Shown: positions 52,886-63,595, counted from the first letter of the stretch. The stretch: DNA of 64,000 bases from Undaria pinnatifida (GCA_012845835.1 JABAKD010000020.1:11045488-11109487), one strand, 5' to 3'. The notes: a model not told the origin generated them from the sequence alone. Numbers and translations: made by a program.

Positions 52886-53357
52886 CAGTCTCCGGCCCCG
52901 GCAAGCAGCCTAGCTGAGCCGCCTCCGGCAGCAAGCCCACAACTGGGGCAGTGGATCTGTCAGCAGGGGCTGCGATCCGCGAGGATGCGTTGTCTGCTGC
53001 TGGTGCTTGCTGCTGCTAGTGCTGCTGCTGTGCTGCTGCTGCTGCTTCGACGACGACTGCCCTTGCTTTTTTACGTTTGGTCACATTTCGTACTGGTATA
53101 ATAATTCTCGAGTTAGCCACTACTGCTGTATCTATATCTATATACTCGAAGTATGCAGTCTCCGGTCCCGGCAAACAGCCCAGCTGAGCCGCCTCCGGCA
53201 GCAAGCCTACAACTGGGGCGGTGGATCTGTCAGCAAGGGCTGCGATCCACGAGGATCCGGGGTCTGTTGCTGGTGCTTGCTGCTGCCAGTACTGCTGCTG
53301 CTGCTGTTTCGACGACGACCGCCCTTGCCTTTTCACGTTTGGCCACATTTCGTACTA
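52886..53357. repeat. 270-bp tandem duplication
   Basis: CAGTCTCCGGCCCCGGCAAG at 52,886 and CAGTCTCCGGTCCCGGCAAA at 53,156 begin two units about 90% alike, each with GCTGCTGCTG stretches and TTTGGYCACATTTCGTAC. On the minus strand the units hold alanine/glutamine repeat frames that are not considered coding. Confidence 0.88.
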
Positions 53358-53879
53358 AACCAATGGTATGAAAAAATTCTCACCGGGTATCCAATGTGGA
53401 CGTATATCTCGCACATGGGTTCTTATACTGCCATTTTGTCGTCTTTATCGTCGCTATTGTTGCGCCCTGCAATGCGGCCAGAGTTTGCGGCCTGGCTTGT
53501 TTTATTAATAGTGGACTTGAATTGGACGACAATATATATACCTGAATAATACTTTCGGCTACGTCCGACACGGGGATTCGCGTAGTAATTCTTTATCCCT
53601 GGTACGTTGCTGTTTGGTTGATGTTTCTGATCTCAATGATAACATGCAATCGGACTATCGGGACGATAAAGGCTTTCATGCAGGAAGCGGCAAGTTTTGT
53701 ATCAGCTTCGGACCCTCGGGTCGGATCCGCGGGTCCGACTCGCGAGGCGCCAGTACGACAAGGACCCCCGGCAGAAGCAGCTGTAAGTTTAAAAAAGGCG
53801 AATCCGCAGGCCAGATACGCGGGTTCGACCCGCGAGTCAGCCAAAAACAACACGCGGGTCATGGTGGCTTAACCCGAGA

Positions 53880-54263
53880 GTGACCCGTATCTCGCGACCC
53901 GACCCGACCCGCGAGATTTCCAAACCTATTGACCCGACCCGACCCGACCTGAACCGACCCGACCCGACCCGACTCGACCCGACTCGACCCGACCCGACCC
54001 GACCCGACCCGACCCGACCCGACCCGACCCGACCCGACCCGACCCGACCCGACCCGACCCGACCCGACCCGACCCGACCCGACCCGACCCGACCCGACCC
54101 GACCCGACCCGACCCGACCCGACCCGACCCGACCCGACCCGACCCGACCCGACCCGACCCGTGAGATATTAAAACACCATGACCCGACCCGACCCGACCC
54201 ACGACATTTTGAAACTCCCCTGACCCGACCCGCGGCTCGGGTCATGACCCGTGAAAAGCCCTG
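53880..54263. mobile_element. CAGGG MITE copy with about 45 GACCC units
   Basis: The right end GACCCGTGAAAAGCCCTG is intact and followed by ATAATTAT (possible target duplication). The array of GACCC units runs from about 53,930 to 54,160. The left end is not intact; related CGCGGGTC fragments occur at 53,705-53,875. It lies in intron 2 of the WW gene. Confidence 0.78.
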
Positions 54264-54707
54264 ATAATTATTTATCTTCTTCATCACAAGACATCAAGAT
54301 AAGGGCTAAGACAAATGATACCAAGCATTAGTGAATTTGGCTTCAAGTGTCATCATCAGGTTATAACGAGCCATAGTCGGCAAAGTCTGGGCCCGCATAC
54401 AGCATTATCGTCATACAGTAGTGGAGGCCTTTCTATACTGCCAGTTGATTTCGTAGTGACATTTGACCGTTGTAGTGCCTGTGCACAATCGTTTGGCACG
54501 TATGAGAATAACTACTCTACAGTAGCGACGGTATACGGGGTAGTACCGGTGGCCGCTGTAGTGCCGGTATTTCCGGCCGGCCCACGCCGGCACTACAGAG
54601 GGTCCACTGCTGTATTTCTACACCGTGGCGTCGGCGGCAGGACGTCCATACTCGTGAAATCAGGATAGACTGACTGTACGTCGTACGAAGGTGGTTGAAG
54701 GCAGAGT

Positions 54708-54800
54708 CATCCCACGCTAGATAGGGGTGCAGCAGAAGATTCTAAGAATTTTCTAACCTCCTAACGTGAGGAGCTAAATGTCCCACCGCAAACATGCCTT
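54708..54800 (+). repeat. Interspersed repeat family 1, copy 3
   Basis: CCCACGCTAGATAGGGGTGC, GATTCTAAGAATTTTCTAAC and CTCCTAACGTGAGGAGC, then AACATGCCTTCGAAGGC as in the copy at 62.7 kb. Confidence 0.75.
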
Positions 54801-54849
54801 CGAAGGCATCCGCTCGCGCAATCCGACCCAGCACTTCTATGCGCTGGTT

Positions 54850-55740
54850 CTAAAATAAACAATAATCGTAAAAGGTACCAGAATAACCGGGAGGTTCTCA
54901 TTTGAGGAGCTCGACCGGCCAAAAAAAACAAGTTAACCCCAAAAGCGCAACCTCTACCGCACTATAGAGGGACGACTCAACAATGCTGGTTAGTCCACCT
55001 ACACCGCCCGTGCAACGAAAGTACCACTGCGTACACATTGCAGGCGAGACGGCAAAATCCAAGCACTCGTAAGTCGAGAATCTACTCTCAGATTCTCGGC
55101 ATGAATCGTAACACAAAAGACGTGAGAACACGGCACCCCTCGTGCAGCGGTCGTTGGAGTGTATATCCCACTTTTATTGCAGGGTGTGAAAAGCAGCAGC
55201 CTTGGTTGCGGTAGTATCCGAGGCCCGAGTGGAAAACGCCCATTTCCAAGCTCTACTTGGCGGCGCCCCTCCGGTTAATGCGCCGAATGCCTCGGGATAC
55301 ATACACCACGTGACGCGTGCTACGTTGGTGGCACCGTCTTCTTTTTCTCGATCTCCTAACTTGCGGAGGTCTTCAGTTGTTAGTTGCCCACATATCATAT
55401 ATGTAAAAGACGAAAAACGCAATACCATGGTCTGTATACGTGCTAAACGAATACCAGATAGTATCGTAAGAAGAAACGAGATTCTAACGATATTAGGTGG
55501 TTATTCCTCTGGGGATGAGTCCCAGCACCGAGAAAACGTTTGGCCCGAAACTGCCATGTGCTTTTATCGTAACCCGTGTCATGTGTGTGAAGGGCGTGCT
55601 GAGTTTCCCGTAAAACTCGTTGTTTTGTGGCCATCGGCATCCAGCGCACCCGGTGCCCGTGCGGACCTTTCACCTCTAGTGTAGTGATAAGCCTAGAGAC
55701 ACTACAATAACACTGTTAGTGATATACTAGCTCCGTGATT
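54850..55740. other. Intron sequence with one incidental 160-codon frame
   Basis: The plus-strand frame 55,202-55,684 has no recognisable domain, no splice context and competes with a minus-strand frame over the same bases. It is left unassigned. Confidence 0.4.
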
Positions 55741-55755
55741 AGAAGTTACAATTAC

Positions 55756-56757
55756 CAGGGCTTTTTCAATGGTCGGGTCATTTCTCACGGGTCGGGTCGG
55801 GTTGGGTCCGGTCCGGTCGGGTCGGGCCGGGTCGGGTCGGGTCGGGTCGGGTCGGGTCGGGTCGGGTCGGGTCGGGTCGGGTCGGGTCGGGTCGGGTCGG
55901 GTCGGGTCGGGTCGGGTCGGGTCGGGTCGGGTCGGGTCGGGTCGGGTCGGGTCGGGTCGGGTCGGGTCGGGTCGGGTCGGGTCGGGTCGGGTCGGGTCGG
56001 GTCGGGTCGGGTCGGGTCGGGTCGGGTCGGGTCGGGTCGGGTCGGGTCGGGTCGGGTCGGGTCGGGTCGGGTCGGGTCGGGTCGGGTCGGGTCGGGTCGG
56101 GTCGGGTCGGGTCGGTCGGGTCGGGTCGGGTCGGGTCGGGTCGGGTCGGGTCGGGTCGGGTCGGGTCGGTCGGGTCGGGTCGGTCGGGTCGGGTCGGGTC
56201 GGGTCGGGTCGGGTCGGGTCGGGTCGGGTCGGGTCGGGTCGGGTCGGTCGGGTCGGGTCGGGTCGGGTCGGGTCGGGGTCGGGTCGGGTCGGGTCGGGTC
56301 GGGTCGGGTCGGGTCGGGTCGGGTCGGGTCGGGTCGGGTCGGGTCGGGTCGGGTCGGGTCGGGTCGGGTCGGGTCGGGTCGGGTCGGGTCGGGTCGGGTC
56401 GGGTCGGGTCGGGTCGGGTCGGGTCGGGTCGGGTCGGGTCGGGTCGGGTCGGGTCGGGTCGGGTCGGGTCGGGTCGGGTCGGATCGGGTCGGGTCGGGTC
56501 GGGTCGGGTCGAATCGGATCCGATCGGATCGGGTCCGGTCGGGTCGGGCGGGGCGGGGCGGGGTGGGGCGGGGCGGGGTGGGGCGGAGCGGGGCGGGCCA
56601 AGGCTTCCCGACCCGACCCGACCCAACCCGCGAATCTTGAACAATTCCCGACCTAACCCGATCTGACCCGTGAAATGTCGAACACCTCCTGACCCGACCT
56701 GCTTCCACCCGCAACATTTTGACACGCTCTTAACACAGCGACCCGCTGGTCGGGTCA
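55756..56757. mobile_element. CAGGG MITE copy with a giant (GGTCG)n array
   Basis: The left end CAGGGCTTTTTCAATGGTCG, with ACAATTAC before it, is the family terminus. From about 55,786 to 56,560 about 155 GGTCG units run almost perfectly, with a few 4-bp units (GGTC dropping one G) and GGATC variants at the right end, then GGGGC units. The right part returns to TGACCCGTGAAATGTCGAAC-like family sequence, but the CCCTG terminus is lost. All long frames here are repeat artefacts. Confidence 0.8.
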
Positions 56758-57069
56758 TGCGTTCGACGATCTCAGCCCTATTCCGAGGTGTGGGTCGACT
56801 ACTTGAGAGGGTCCGCCTGTATGTACAGCAAGGGTCCCTCAGCAAGGAGGTGGTGTTCCAGAGCTATATACATGGTCACTTTGTTAGCGCAAGCCGTCTT
56901 ATTCCCTCCGGGTTATGAGTGCAATTCCCCAGTCGCGCCACGCGATTTCGACCGCCTGGTATCGGGACACCGTCTTACCCAGACCGTCTAAATCGGGGCA
57001 CCTCCTTTTCGCCGTAGAGCCCGATACAGTGCCTACTACTGTACGACCTGACCTATACTCTGCGAGTCT

Positions 57070-57240
57070 CCTAATAGTGCCGGTATGTGCCAGCCAACAA
57101 TGCCCGCATTATACCGGACACCAGCACTATTGGGTACAATACCGATACTGGTACTGGTATAGTGGGTTCCAGTCGTCCCAAGCGATTTCACCGGCACTAC
57201 ACCGGAAGTAGGCACTATTCGACCGGCACTATAGGAAAAA
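57070..57240. repeat. AATAGTGCCGG-family fragment
   Basis: Shares CCCAAGCGATTTCACCGGCA and ATAGTGCCGGTA with the MITE at 20,290 in inverted orientation. Terminal repeats are not intact. Confidence 0.6.
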
Positions 57241-57566
57241 CTAGATCACGATAGGTTTTAGAAGCTTTCAGGGGAATCACAAACCGATACCCACCTCCCC
57301 GGGAAAAACATACACGAGAAACATAGGACAAGCGCGGCCGACATATGACGCTATTTGCAAAGGCAGCTCCCTGAATGAATAATAATTTTGGTTTCTCCCG
57401 GTGAACCCTGCTTCTTCCTATATAACTGATGTGCTTCAGTGAATTCTTCTTTGTATCGCTGGCAAACCCAGTAGAGCTTATGGTACCACCTACCAGGTAT
57501 TCGAGCATGGTTGAGGGGCACTGTGCACGAGGAGACGGGGGTCATGCCCTACATTAGTTGCTTGGG

Positions 57567-57612
57567 CTAGGGTTAGGGTTGGGGTTGGGGTTAGGGTTAG
57601 GGTTAGGGTTAG
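57567..57612. repeat. Interstitial telomere-like repeat (TTAGGG)n
   Basis: Seven to eight units of GGGTTA with GGGGTT variants. TTAGGG is the telomere unit in many protists, brown algae, fungi and animals. Confidence 0.9.
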
Positions 57613-57732
57613 ATATATTTCAAAGCGCTCGTACGTCGAACATATTCTAGAGAAAGTGGCAAGGTACCCTCTCGGCGAATATTCTCTTGCTTGGTATGGG
57701 CGGGTGAAATCATTTTCCTATGATGTTCGTGG

Positions 57733-57785
57733 CTGATCAGGAGAGTCCAACTATAACAAACCTCGTCGCAGAGCTCGATACACCA
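57733..57785 (+). pseudogene. Decayed copy of the WW-gene exon 3 start
   Basis: GATCAGGAGAGTCCAACTAT is a near copy of GATCAGGGGAGTCCGACTAT at 58,238, including the acceptor CAG. The next residues diverge within 15 codons. It is a duplicated exon start 500 bp upstream of the real one. Confidence 0.65.
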
Positions 57786-58243
57786 TCTATCTATATATTG
57801 CTGGTGGGTCCTCCTGCTGGTGAATCTTCCTCGCTACGGCTGATTAATCTTCCTCATTATGGGCTGATGAATCTTCCTCCCTATGGCTGATGACCCTTCC
57901 CTCCTATGACTGATAAACCTTCCTTCCTATATATGGCTGCTGAATATTTTCATACAACGAACAGATCGCGATCTAGATCATGGAGGTCATCTAAATCCCA
58001 ATATCTTGCGATATATTATGTTCGGCAGGAACTGTGCTGAACACGTTCGACCCAGGAGATATGCGCTAGATCATGCCGATCGTACGGTTCCCACCCCCCA
58101 ACCCAACCTAAGCCATACGAATAATAATTTAAGCCAGGGATCTGCCTGCCCTAACAGACTCAGATCATAAAAAAATGGGGTCTGATGTGTCCAATGACGT
58201 GTGGAATCTGTGTCAATCTGTCTTCCCATGGTTGCCCGATCAG

Positions 58244-58406
58244 GGGAGTCCGACTATGAAAAGCCTCGCATCCTGGAGATCGCGGAGGCCATGCAAAACA
58301 TGGAAAGCCTGGATGCGGGCAAGAAAAAGCAAGAGAGGGCCATCAAGAAGGGAAAGGAGGCTGAGCTTCATTCTCGAAAGCTTGAAGTGTCCTTGAACGA
58401 GATAAG
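58244..58406 (+). CDS. WW-domain coiled-coil protein, exon 3 (end of WW domain)
   Basis: After acceptor TTGCCCGATCAG the exon starts GG-GAG-TCC. Joined to exon 2 it reads YYYNSETGESDYEKPRI, completing the WW domain with the expected E-K-P end but Tyr in place of the second Trp. A helical, highly charged stretch follows (AEAMQNMESLDAGKKKQERA, IKKGKEAELHSRKLEV). Phase analysis favours a GC donor, ATAAG/GCGAGG (phase 2), because exon 4 then continues in frame; the alternative is a later GT beyond 58,440. Intron 2 upstream is about 6.1 kb. Confidence 0.75.
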
Positions 58407-58809
58407 GCGAGGGAACGACTCCAAATGTCATTGTGTTTCGTGTGTCTCGTAATCTAAAATGTACCAGGCAATTGTGTTCTTGCACCATACCGTCTCCCTT
58501 CGAAGGTCGAAACTAATTGTTTTTGTTTTAGGTTTAAAAAAAAAATAGCTTCAGGTTTAGGTTTTAGTTTAGTTTATTTATAGTATTCGTATTTGTATTA
58601 ATACGAAAAAATTAAACTACAGGCGTTGTGTCGCGTTAAAGTCGGGCACGGTCGAAAACCCAGGGTGCATAACATACTGATGTCGTGTCATCAGCAAACA
58701 AGGGTTTTGGTTGTCTGATCAAGGCTACAATTATTCTAGTATTGAAAATAGTATTATACAGTACCATCTATAGTGTTACAAATAGCATTATATCCCATTT
58801 TCACTACAG

Positions 58810-58870
58810 TAAAGGTCCCCCTATAAGGCGCTATCCCCATCTAAGGCGGTATCCTTATATAAGGCGGTCG
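58810..58870. repeat. Short tandem repeat (CTATAAGGCGGTAT-like)
   Basis: Four units of TAAGGCG spaced 17-20 bp. No other feature. Confidence 0.6.
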
Positions 58871-59399
58871 AAATCTCTTAGCACAACCGAAGAACTGCAC
58901 TCAGAACCCTAAATGAATGAGACGCCTTCCTCCAACAAAGCGGTCATATTGCTTTAATGTCTAATGGCACACCGCAGCCTTGCTGGGGGGGCTACCCCTA
59001 CTGTACCAACGATAGGCCACTCGCGCGAGGGCTCTGTACCTGGCGCAAAATCGGACTTTTTAAACTGCTTTTTTTTTGTGGCGCATCGTATCGAGCAATT
59101 CTTGTGACGGCGATGAATATTACGAAACCGTTAGCACTAAAACATAACAGTAACGTTACCAAGAAATAGGGTGGCCACTCGCGCAAGTCGTAAAAGTGAC
59201 CCGCTGTAAAACATGTCAATTACCGCGTGAGCTAGGCAACCAGCGTACCGTTATTTTGTTTTTGTTTTTGGCGGTCACCATGATGGTTGTCGAGTTAGAT
59301 ATATAGTGTGGATGGAGAAACCCTAACTCTGCACGAAGGGAATGATCGCATGACGTAGTGTAAATATGGTAAGGCACACAAGAGGCAGTTGCATAGTAA

Positions 59400-59950
59400 T
59401 GCCCATTACTATCTCTGGAGTGACTACACCAGAAAACGAAGTAACTCATTGGCGCTGTCATCTATATGCACGAAAGTAGGCACAAGGTGCCGAAGTTCGT
59501 CTTACGAGCGGTTCTTGGAAGGGTGCAGTTCACCCTTCATGCGACTCGCCGAACGCCTCACGGTTCTTCGCGCTTGGTACCAGCAATGTCTTCCTGGTTG
59601 GTGAAAACCCGACGTGCTCCACACGGCATAGTAGGGATGCGAGGGTCTATGGTCATAAGACTACGGCCATGCACAAACTGACTACACCCCCTACCGACGC
59701 ATGGTGGCCACACCAGAAAAAACAACCCATTAGATCACATCAACCGAGATATGTAAGAAAAGCTGCGCACAAGGTGCGGAAGTCCGCCTCACGAGTGGTT
59801 CTTCGTAGGATGCAGCTCACCGCCCATGCGACGCGACGAGTACCTCCCGGCACGTATCGCGCTTGGTGCAAAGCAATGTCTGCCTTCTCGGTGAAAGCCC
59901 GACGTGCTCCGTCCCTACAACGCGAGGGTCTGACCGCGGTGATGCATTAT
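59400..59950. repeat. Tandem duplication, about 284-bp period
   Basis: Two units share ACTACACC, CACAAGGTGC, CGAGYGGTTCTT, GCGCTTGGT, CAGCAATGTC/AAGCAATGTC, CCCGACGTGCTCC and GCGAGGGTCT. They differ by about 25%. It is intronic. Confidence 0.78.
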
Positions 59951-60096
59951 ATGGGCATACCCCCCCCCCCCTCCTTCCTTTGCCTTGATCGAAACGAGAA
60001 AATAAAAACGGCGCCTTCGTGTGCGTTGCAGCTTTCCTTCTCCTCATCGTTGACGACGCGCTCCGTACTCCGCGCGTGCACCTGAACTGACCGCAG

Positions 60097-60217
60097 GTTG
60101 GAGGCGGCGGCGTTGCGGAAGACGAAGAAAGATTGGGAAGCATGCGGTGCAGTGGTCACGTCTCTTTGTGAAGAGATTTCCGCGTGCTTAAACGATACCG
60201 AACGTCGCGTGGAAAAG
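60097..60217 (+). CDS. WW-domain coiled-coil protein, exon 4
   Basis: A 121-bp exon between acceptor CTGACCGCAG and donor GTAAAG. It enters in phase 2 (as left by the GC donor of exon 3) and encodes LEAAALRKTKKDWEACGAVV, then TSLCEEISACLNDTERRVEK, a charged helical stretch with coiled-coil spacing. It ends in phase 0. Three cysteines are unusual for the otherwise Cys-poor helical region. Confidence 0.7.
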
Positions 60218-61227
60218 GTAAAGCCAACACGACTAAAATACGCACCTGGTACTCCACGCCAGCCCCAAAGCACATGCGACCCAAACTTAATGTCATACCC
60301 ATGTTTTTGCTTTTTCGTTAGACATCTACCAGGTACCAGGTAAGTATAACCACAAGCCCATAGCGGGTAGGCGAGGGTGACAAGCCCGACATACTGAATT
60401 GAAAACCTTTTGTAATGGAGTGCTCTCCGTAGAAGGATAGTTCATAGATTCGACGTGAAACCATGTCATCGTTGAGGTGAAACCCAGGGAGGTTAGATGT
60501 CATGAGATGTCACACTCACGTGAAGGCCATCATAGACGGGCGATAATGTAGGTGACGATGATGGGACAAGCAGGAGGTCCCTCATCTCATTAAACTGCAC
60601 TACCCTGCACCACCGTGCCCTACCCTGCCTCGACCTGTTATGTCTGACTTTTAGAATTATATCAAGGGAAACAATGCATAAGCTTTGAGCCTAGCCAGCG
60701 AGTCATGAGTAGAGACCAACCAAAGGCACCGGAACCCAGGAGGGGCACGCTTCCAAACACCGACCAACCACGCATCCCCCACTCGGAGTACTGTCACAAT
60801 TGACGCACTTTTCACAAATTCAACGCTGAACTGGAACCTGCGGAAGAGACGGCTGAGTTTAGATCCTGAAACAATTCCATGCAAAGACGTGCATAGTTCA
60901 AGCGCGCGAAAAACAGATCACGACGTTCTCTTCGCCAAGATCAGCATCGAACGGGGACTTTCAGGAAAATCGTTATAAAGTTAAGATTGAAATTGTTAGT
61001 ACTTGATGGAAAGTACAGACATCTTGCCCGCGACAACAGATCGCGACGTTCTTCACAACTTCAGCATCGAACAAGGACCTACCTGCAGGAGAAATCGGTG
61101 CAAAGTTTTCGCTTGAAACTACTCAAGGATGTAAGGTATATTCCAATCAAGCACGCGAAAATAGATCACAAGTTACTTTTTGTGTGACTTAGCACGCATA
61201 CGCGTACCGTGCACGACAAACCAAAAG
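60218..61227. other. Intron 4, degenerate direct repeats
   Basis: CACGACGTTCTC / CGCGACGTTCTTC with CAGCATCGAACRRGGACYT repeat at about 60,920 and 61,030. No other feature. Confidence 0.55.
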
Positions 61228-61425
61228 GTGGAAGAACGCCTGCCGGTGATCAAGAAAGCCGCGCTCGCAGCGAATGTCGCCTCTTCCAGAATAGGCCAGC
61301 TCAAGCAGCAACTGCGCGAGCGTGACGCCACCATAGAACAGCTCCGGCGGGACGTTGCTTCGGCAATGGCTGACGCCGAGAAAGCTCGAGAACGAGCGGA
61401 CAAGCTGGAGGCGAGATTTACACAG
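61228..61425 (+). CDS. WW-domain coiled-coil protein, exon 5
   Basis: A 198-bp phase 0-0 exon encodes VEERLPVIKKAALAANVASS, then RIGQLKQQLRERDATIEQLR and DVASAMADAEKARERADKLE, ending FTQ at donor GTAAGC. Heptad spacing (L, L, I, L, V, A) strongly predicts a parallel coiled coil. The acceptor (AACCAAAAG) lacks a pyrimidine tract, so the 5' border is less secure. A duplicated second half follows at 61,469. Confidence 0.75.
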
Positions 61426-61468
61426 GTAAGCTGTGACCTTAGGATGAAGGTTTGGGTTATAGGGTTAG

Positions 61469-61599
61469 GCCAGCTCAAAGAGCAAGTGCGCAAGAGTGAC
61501 TCCACCATCGATCGATCCCGGCGGAACGTTGCTTCGGCAATGGTCGACGCTGGTAAAGCTCGAGAACGAGCGGACAAGCTGGAGGCCAGATTTACACAA
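61469..61599 (+). pseudogene. Tandem copy of the exon 5 second half
   Basis: After GGGTTAG it encodes GQLKEQVRKSDSTIDRSRRN, then VASAMVDAGKARERADKLEA and FTQ, about 80% alike to exon 5. Where exon 5 has CACAG/GTAAGC this copy has CACAACAAAT, so the donor is lost. The 43-bp spacer keeps frame both spliced and unspliced. If included, translation would stop at 61,618. It is either a terminal alternative exon or a dead duplicate. Confidence 0.65.
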
Positions 61600-61615
61600 C
61601 AAATATATATGCGCC

Positions 61616-61720
61616 GTTAGGGTTCGGGTTAGGACTAGGGGTAGGGTTGGTTAAGGCTCGGGTTGGGGATAGGTTTAGGATTAGCCAAACCATAGCTAAC
61701 CTTAACCCTGACCCTGTTGA
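61616..61720. repeat. Degenerate telomere-like GGGTTAG / CTAACC repeats
   Basis: GTTAGGGTTCGGGTTAGGAC and later AACCTTAACCCTGACCCTG, in both orientations, directly behind the duplicated exon. Confidence 0.7.
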
Positions 61721-62344
61721 CGTGAATTGGACGTGGACGGGGGTCAAGGTGCAATGGACCAGCACTAGACCGTCACGACCAAAGCTGTAGGAGGATACAA
61801 AGGAGTAGCTGTGCCGTGCTGTAAGGCCTTAACTTCAGCGCGGAGACGACTGTTGTCGTTCAGGGGTAGAACCTAAGATTTACGAGGCTCCGCTCTTGAG
61901 GGGGGCTCTATAGTTTTTTACATATTATATATATATTTTAAAAATAATTTCATGCGCAATCCGGTAAGCAAACCCCACGGCGTGAGAATACCAAAACAAA
62001 TATCGTACAAAACCCAGAACAGATGGAAATCCAACGATACGAAGTACTCCGTGGTTCCTCAGGTTCCTCAGGTGAGACGCACTCTGCTAATAGTACGATG
62101 GGGATGCACGAATGTGTTTTTATTTCTGATACTCGCCCGCTTGAGGGCTGCGGTGTTCTTTTGCCCCCAAACGCTCTGACTTTGACAAAAAAACGTTTCT
62201 GACCCGTTCACCTCCTCAACTGTGGAACTAAGGATTAATCGGTCCTAATACGGTAATATACTAGTGTATTTGTTTAGAACTAGCCCATAGGAGTAATGTG
62301 TGTCGGGTTGCGCGAACGAACTTCTTCGAAGTCATGTTTCTGGT

Positions 62345-62420
62345 GAGGTATTGAGCTAGCTCCTCATGTTACGAGCTCAGAAACTTCAGCTGGACCCCCT
62401 TAGCGTAGGATGACTCTAGT
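62345..62420 (-). repeat. Interspersed repeat family 1, copy 4
   Basis: The minus strand carries GAGTCATCCTACGCTAAGGG, TTTCTGAGCTCGTAACATGA and GGAGCTAGCTCAAT. Confidence 0.68.
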
Positions 62421-62666
62421 ATTGAACACAAGATTATGATAATTGATATTTTTCCAGTTGAGGAGGTCCGGCCCAGCCCGTCGGAAATACTTTGGCCACA
62501 GAGTGCTGCTTCACCCCAACCTCAAAACACGCCTCTTGAGGAGTCTCCGTCAGGCAGAATTAGTTTGGCGCAAAGGTGCTATTTTGGCCCAAAGGTGCTA
62601 CCCCTAGGGTAGAACTCCCACAGATGCTGTGTGTTGATCATAAAACACTTAGTGGACTGTGCTGCG

Positions 62667-62800
62667 TATAGAGGCATCCCACGCTCGCAGGGGTGCAGCA
62701 GATTCTAAGAATTTTCTGAGCTCCTAACATGATGAGGAGCTCAATCTATATCTCACCATCACCATCACCATCATCACCCGAAACATGCCTTCGAAGATGT
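62667..62800 (+). repeat. Interspersed repeat family 1, copy 5 (best preserved)
   Basis: CCCACGCTCGCAGGGGTGCA, GATTCTAAGAATTTTCTGAG, the hairpin GAGCTCCTAACATGATGAGG-AGCTC, CTCACCATCACCATCACCAT and ACATGCCTTCGAAGATG. Confidence 0.8.
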
Positions 62801-62954
62801 CACATTCGTTCGTACCCGACCACGATTTCTGTGCGCTACGTACAACAACCCGACCAACATTTCTGTGCGCTATTACTATTAATAGTGTTAATAGTCTTAA
62901 AACGAACGTGCTTCATAAACTTACCATGCCAACCGATAGTTCCACACTTGAGGG

Positions 62955-63148
62955 GCTCAAGCGTACCGCACTATGGAGGGATGACTCAAAAGTGTGGGTA
63001 ACAAAGTACAACCCGTACCGCACTATAGAGCGATGAATCAAAAGTGTGGGTAACAAAGTGCAACCCGTACCGCACTAAAGAGGGATGACTCAACGGTTTG
63101 GGTAACAAAGTGCAACCCGTACCGCACTAAAGAGGGATGACTCAACAC
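62955..63148. repeat. 52-bp tandem repeat, about 3.5 units
   Basis: ACCGCACTATAGAGCGATGA, CTCAAAAGTGTGGGTAACAA and AGTGCAACCCGT repeat every 52 bp. A single related unit is near 54,950. Confidence 0.88.
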
Positions 63149-63261
63149 AGTAAAAAAAAAAAGTGCTTTGGAGCTCGCAGCACCAAAAAAACTCGTCACC
63201 GTTCATCTCCGGGGCGAACCCCTTGCCATGGACTGCTCTAGGGATATCAAAATAAGAGCCT

Positions 63262-63345
63262 TCCGCCGAGCAAAAAATGTATCATGCCAGGATTCGAACC
63301 CACGCACGGCGTGCACTGCTGCACCCTGCGGGCACCTCAATTTGC
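63262..63345 (-). repeat. tRNA-like remnant with B box
   Basis: The minus strand contains TGCCCGCAGGG, then GTGGGTTCGAATCCTGGC followed by ACATTTTTTGC, a pol III-type terminator. Arms do not pair well enough for a tRNA gene, so a SINE-head or tRNA pseudogene is more likely. Confidence 0.35.
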
Positions 63346-63478
63346 TTTGCGCAGACGTGGGCCAAGAGCTTCCAATTGGATGGATGCAAGTGGTTTCTCG
63401 GTGCCTTGTTTGTTCGCCAGCGTGAGCATCGTGTAGATCACTGAGCTTGTCCCTTCGGCCGCCTTTTTGTCGCGTCAG

Positions 63479-63595
63479 GCGGTGGAAGAGCGTGTGGACG
63501 AGGTCAAAATTCCGTTAGAAGACGAATTGGCAATGGCCTACGCAGGACGACAGGAAGAGAAGGCACTCCGCGAGTCCGATAGACGGTGTGTGTCT
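63479..63595 (+). CDS. WW-domain coiled-coil protein, exon 6
   Basis: Acceptor TTGTCGCGTCAG leads in phase 0 to AVEERVDEVKIPLEDELAMA, then YAGRQEEKALRESDR and a donor GTGTGT (phase 2). The charged helical character and the VEER start resemble exon 5. The gene continues beyond the window; about 400 bp after this exon contain no further recognisable exon. Confidence 0.62.

Noticed and set aside
55202-55684. 160-codon plus-strand frame
   Set aside because: No domain, no splice context, and an opposing frame of similar quality; composition is not distinct from intron sequence.
55702-56845. Frames of about 300-355 codons in several registers on both strands (Pro/Asp/Thr/Arg or Gly/Arg/Val/Ser repeats)
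   Set aside because: They are translations of the (GGTCG)n array; all frames are open because the unit contains no stop in any register.
63262-63345. Functional tRNA gene
   Set aside because: A good B box and T-run terminator are present, but the acceptor and T stems do not pair properly.
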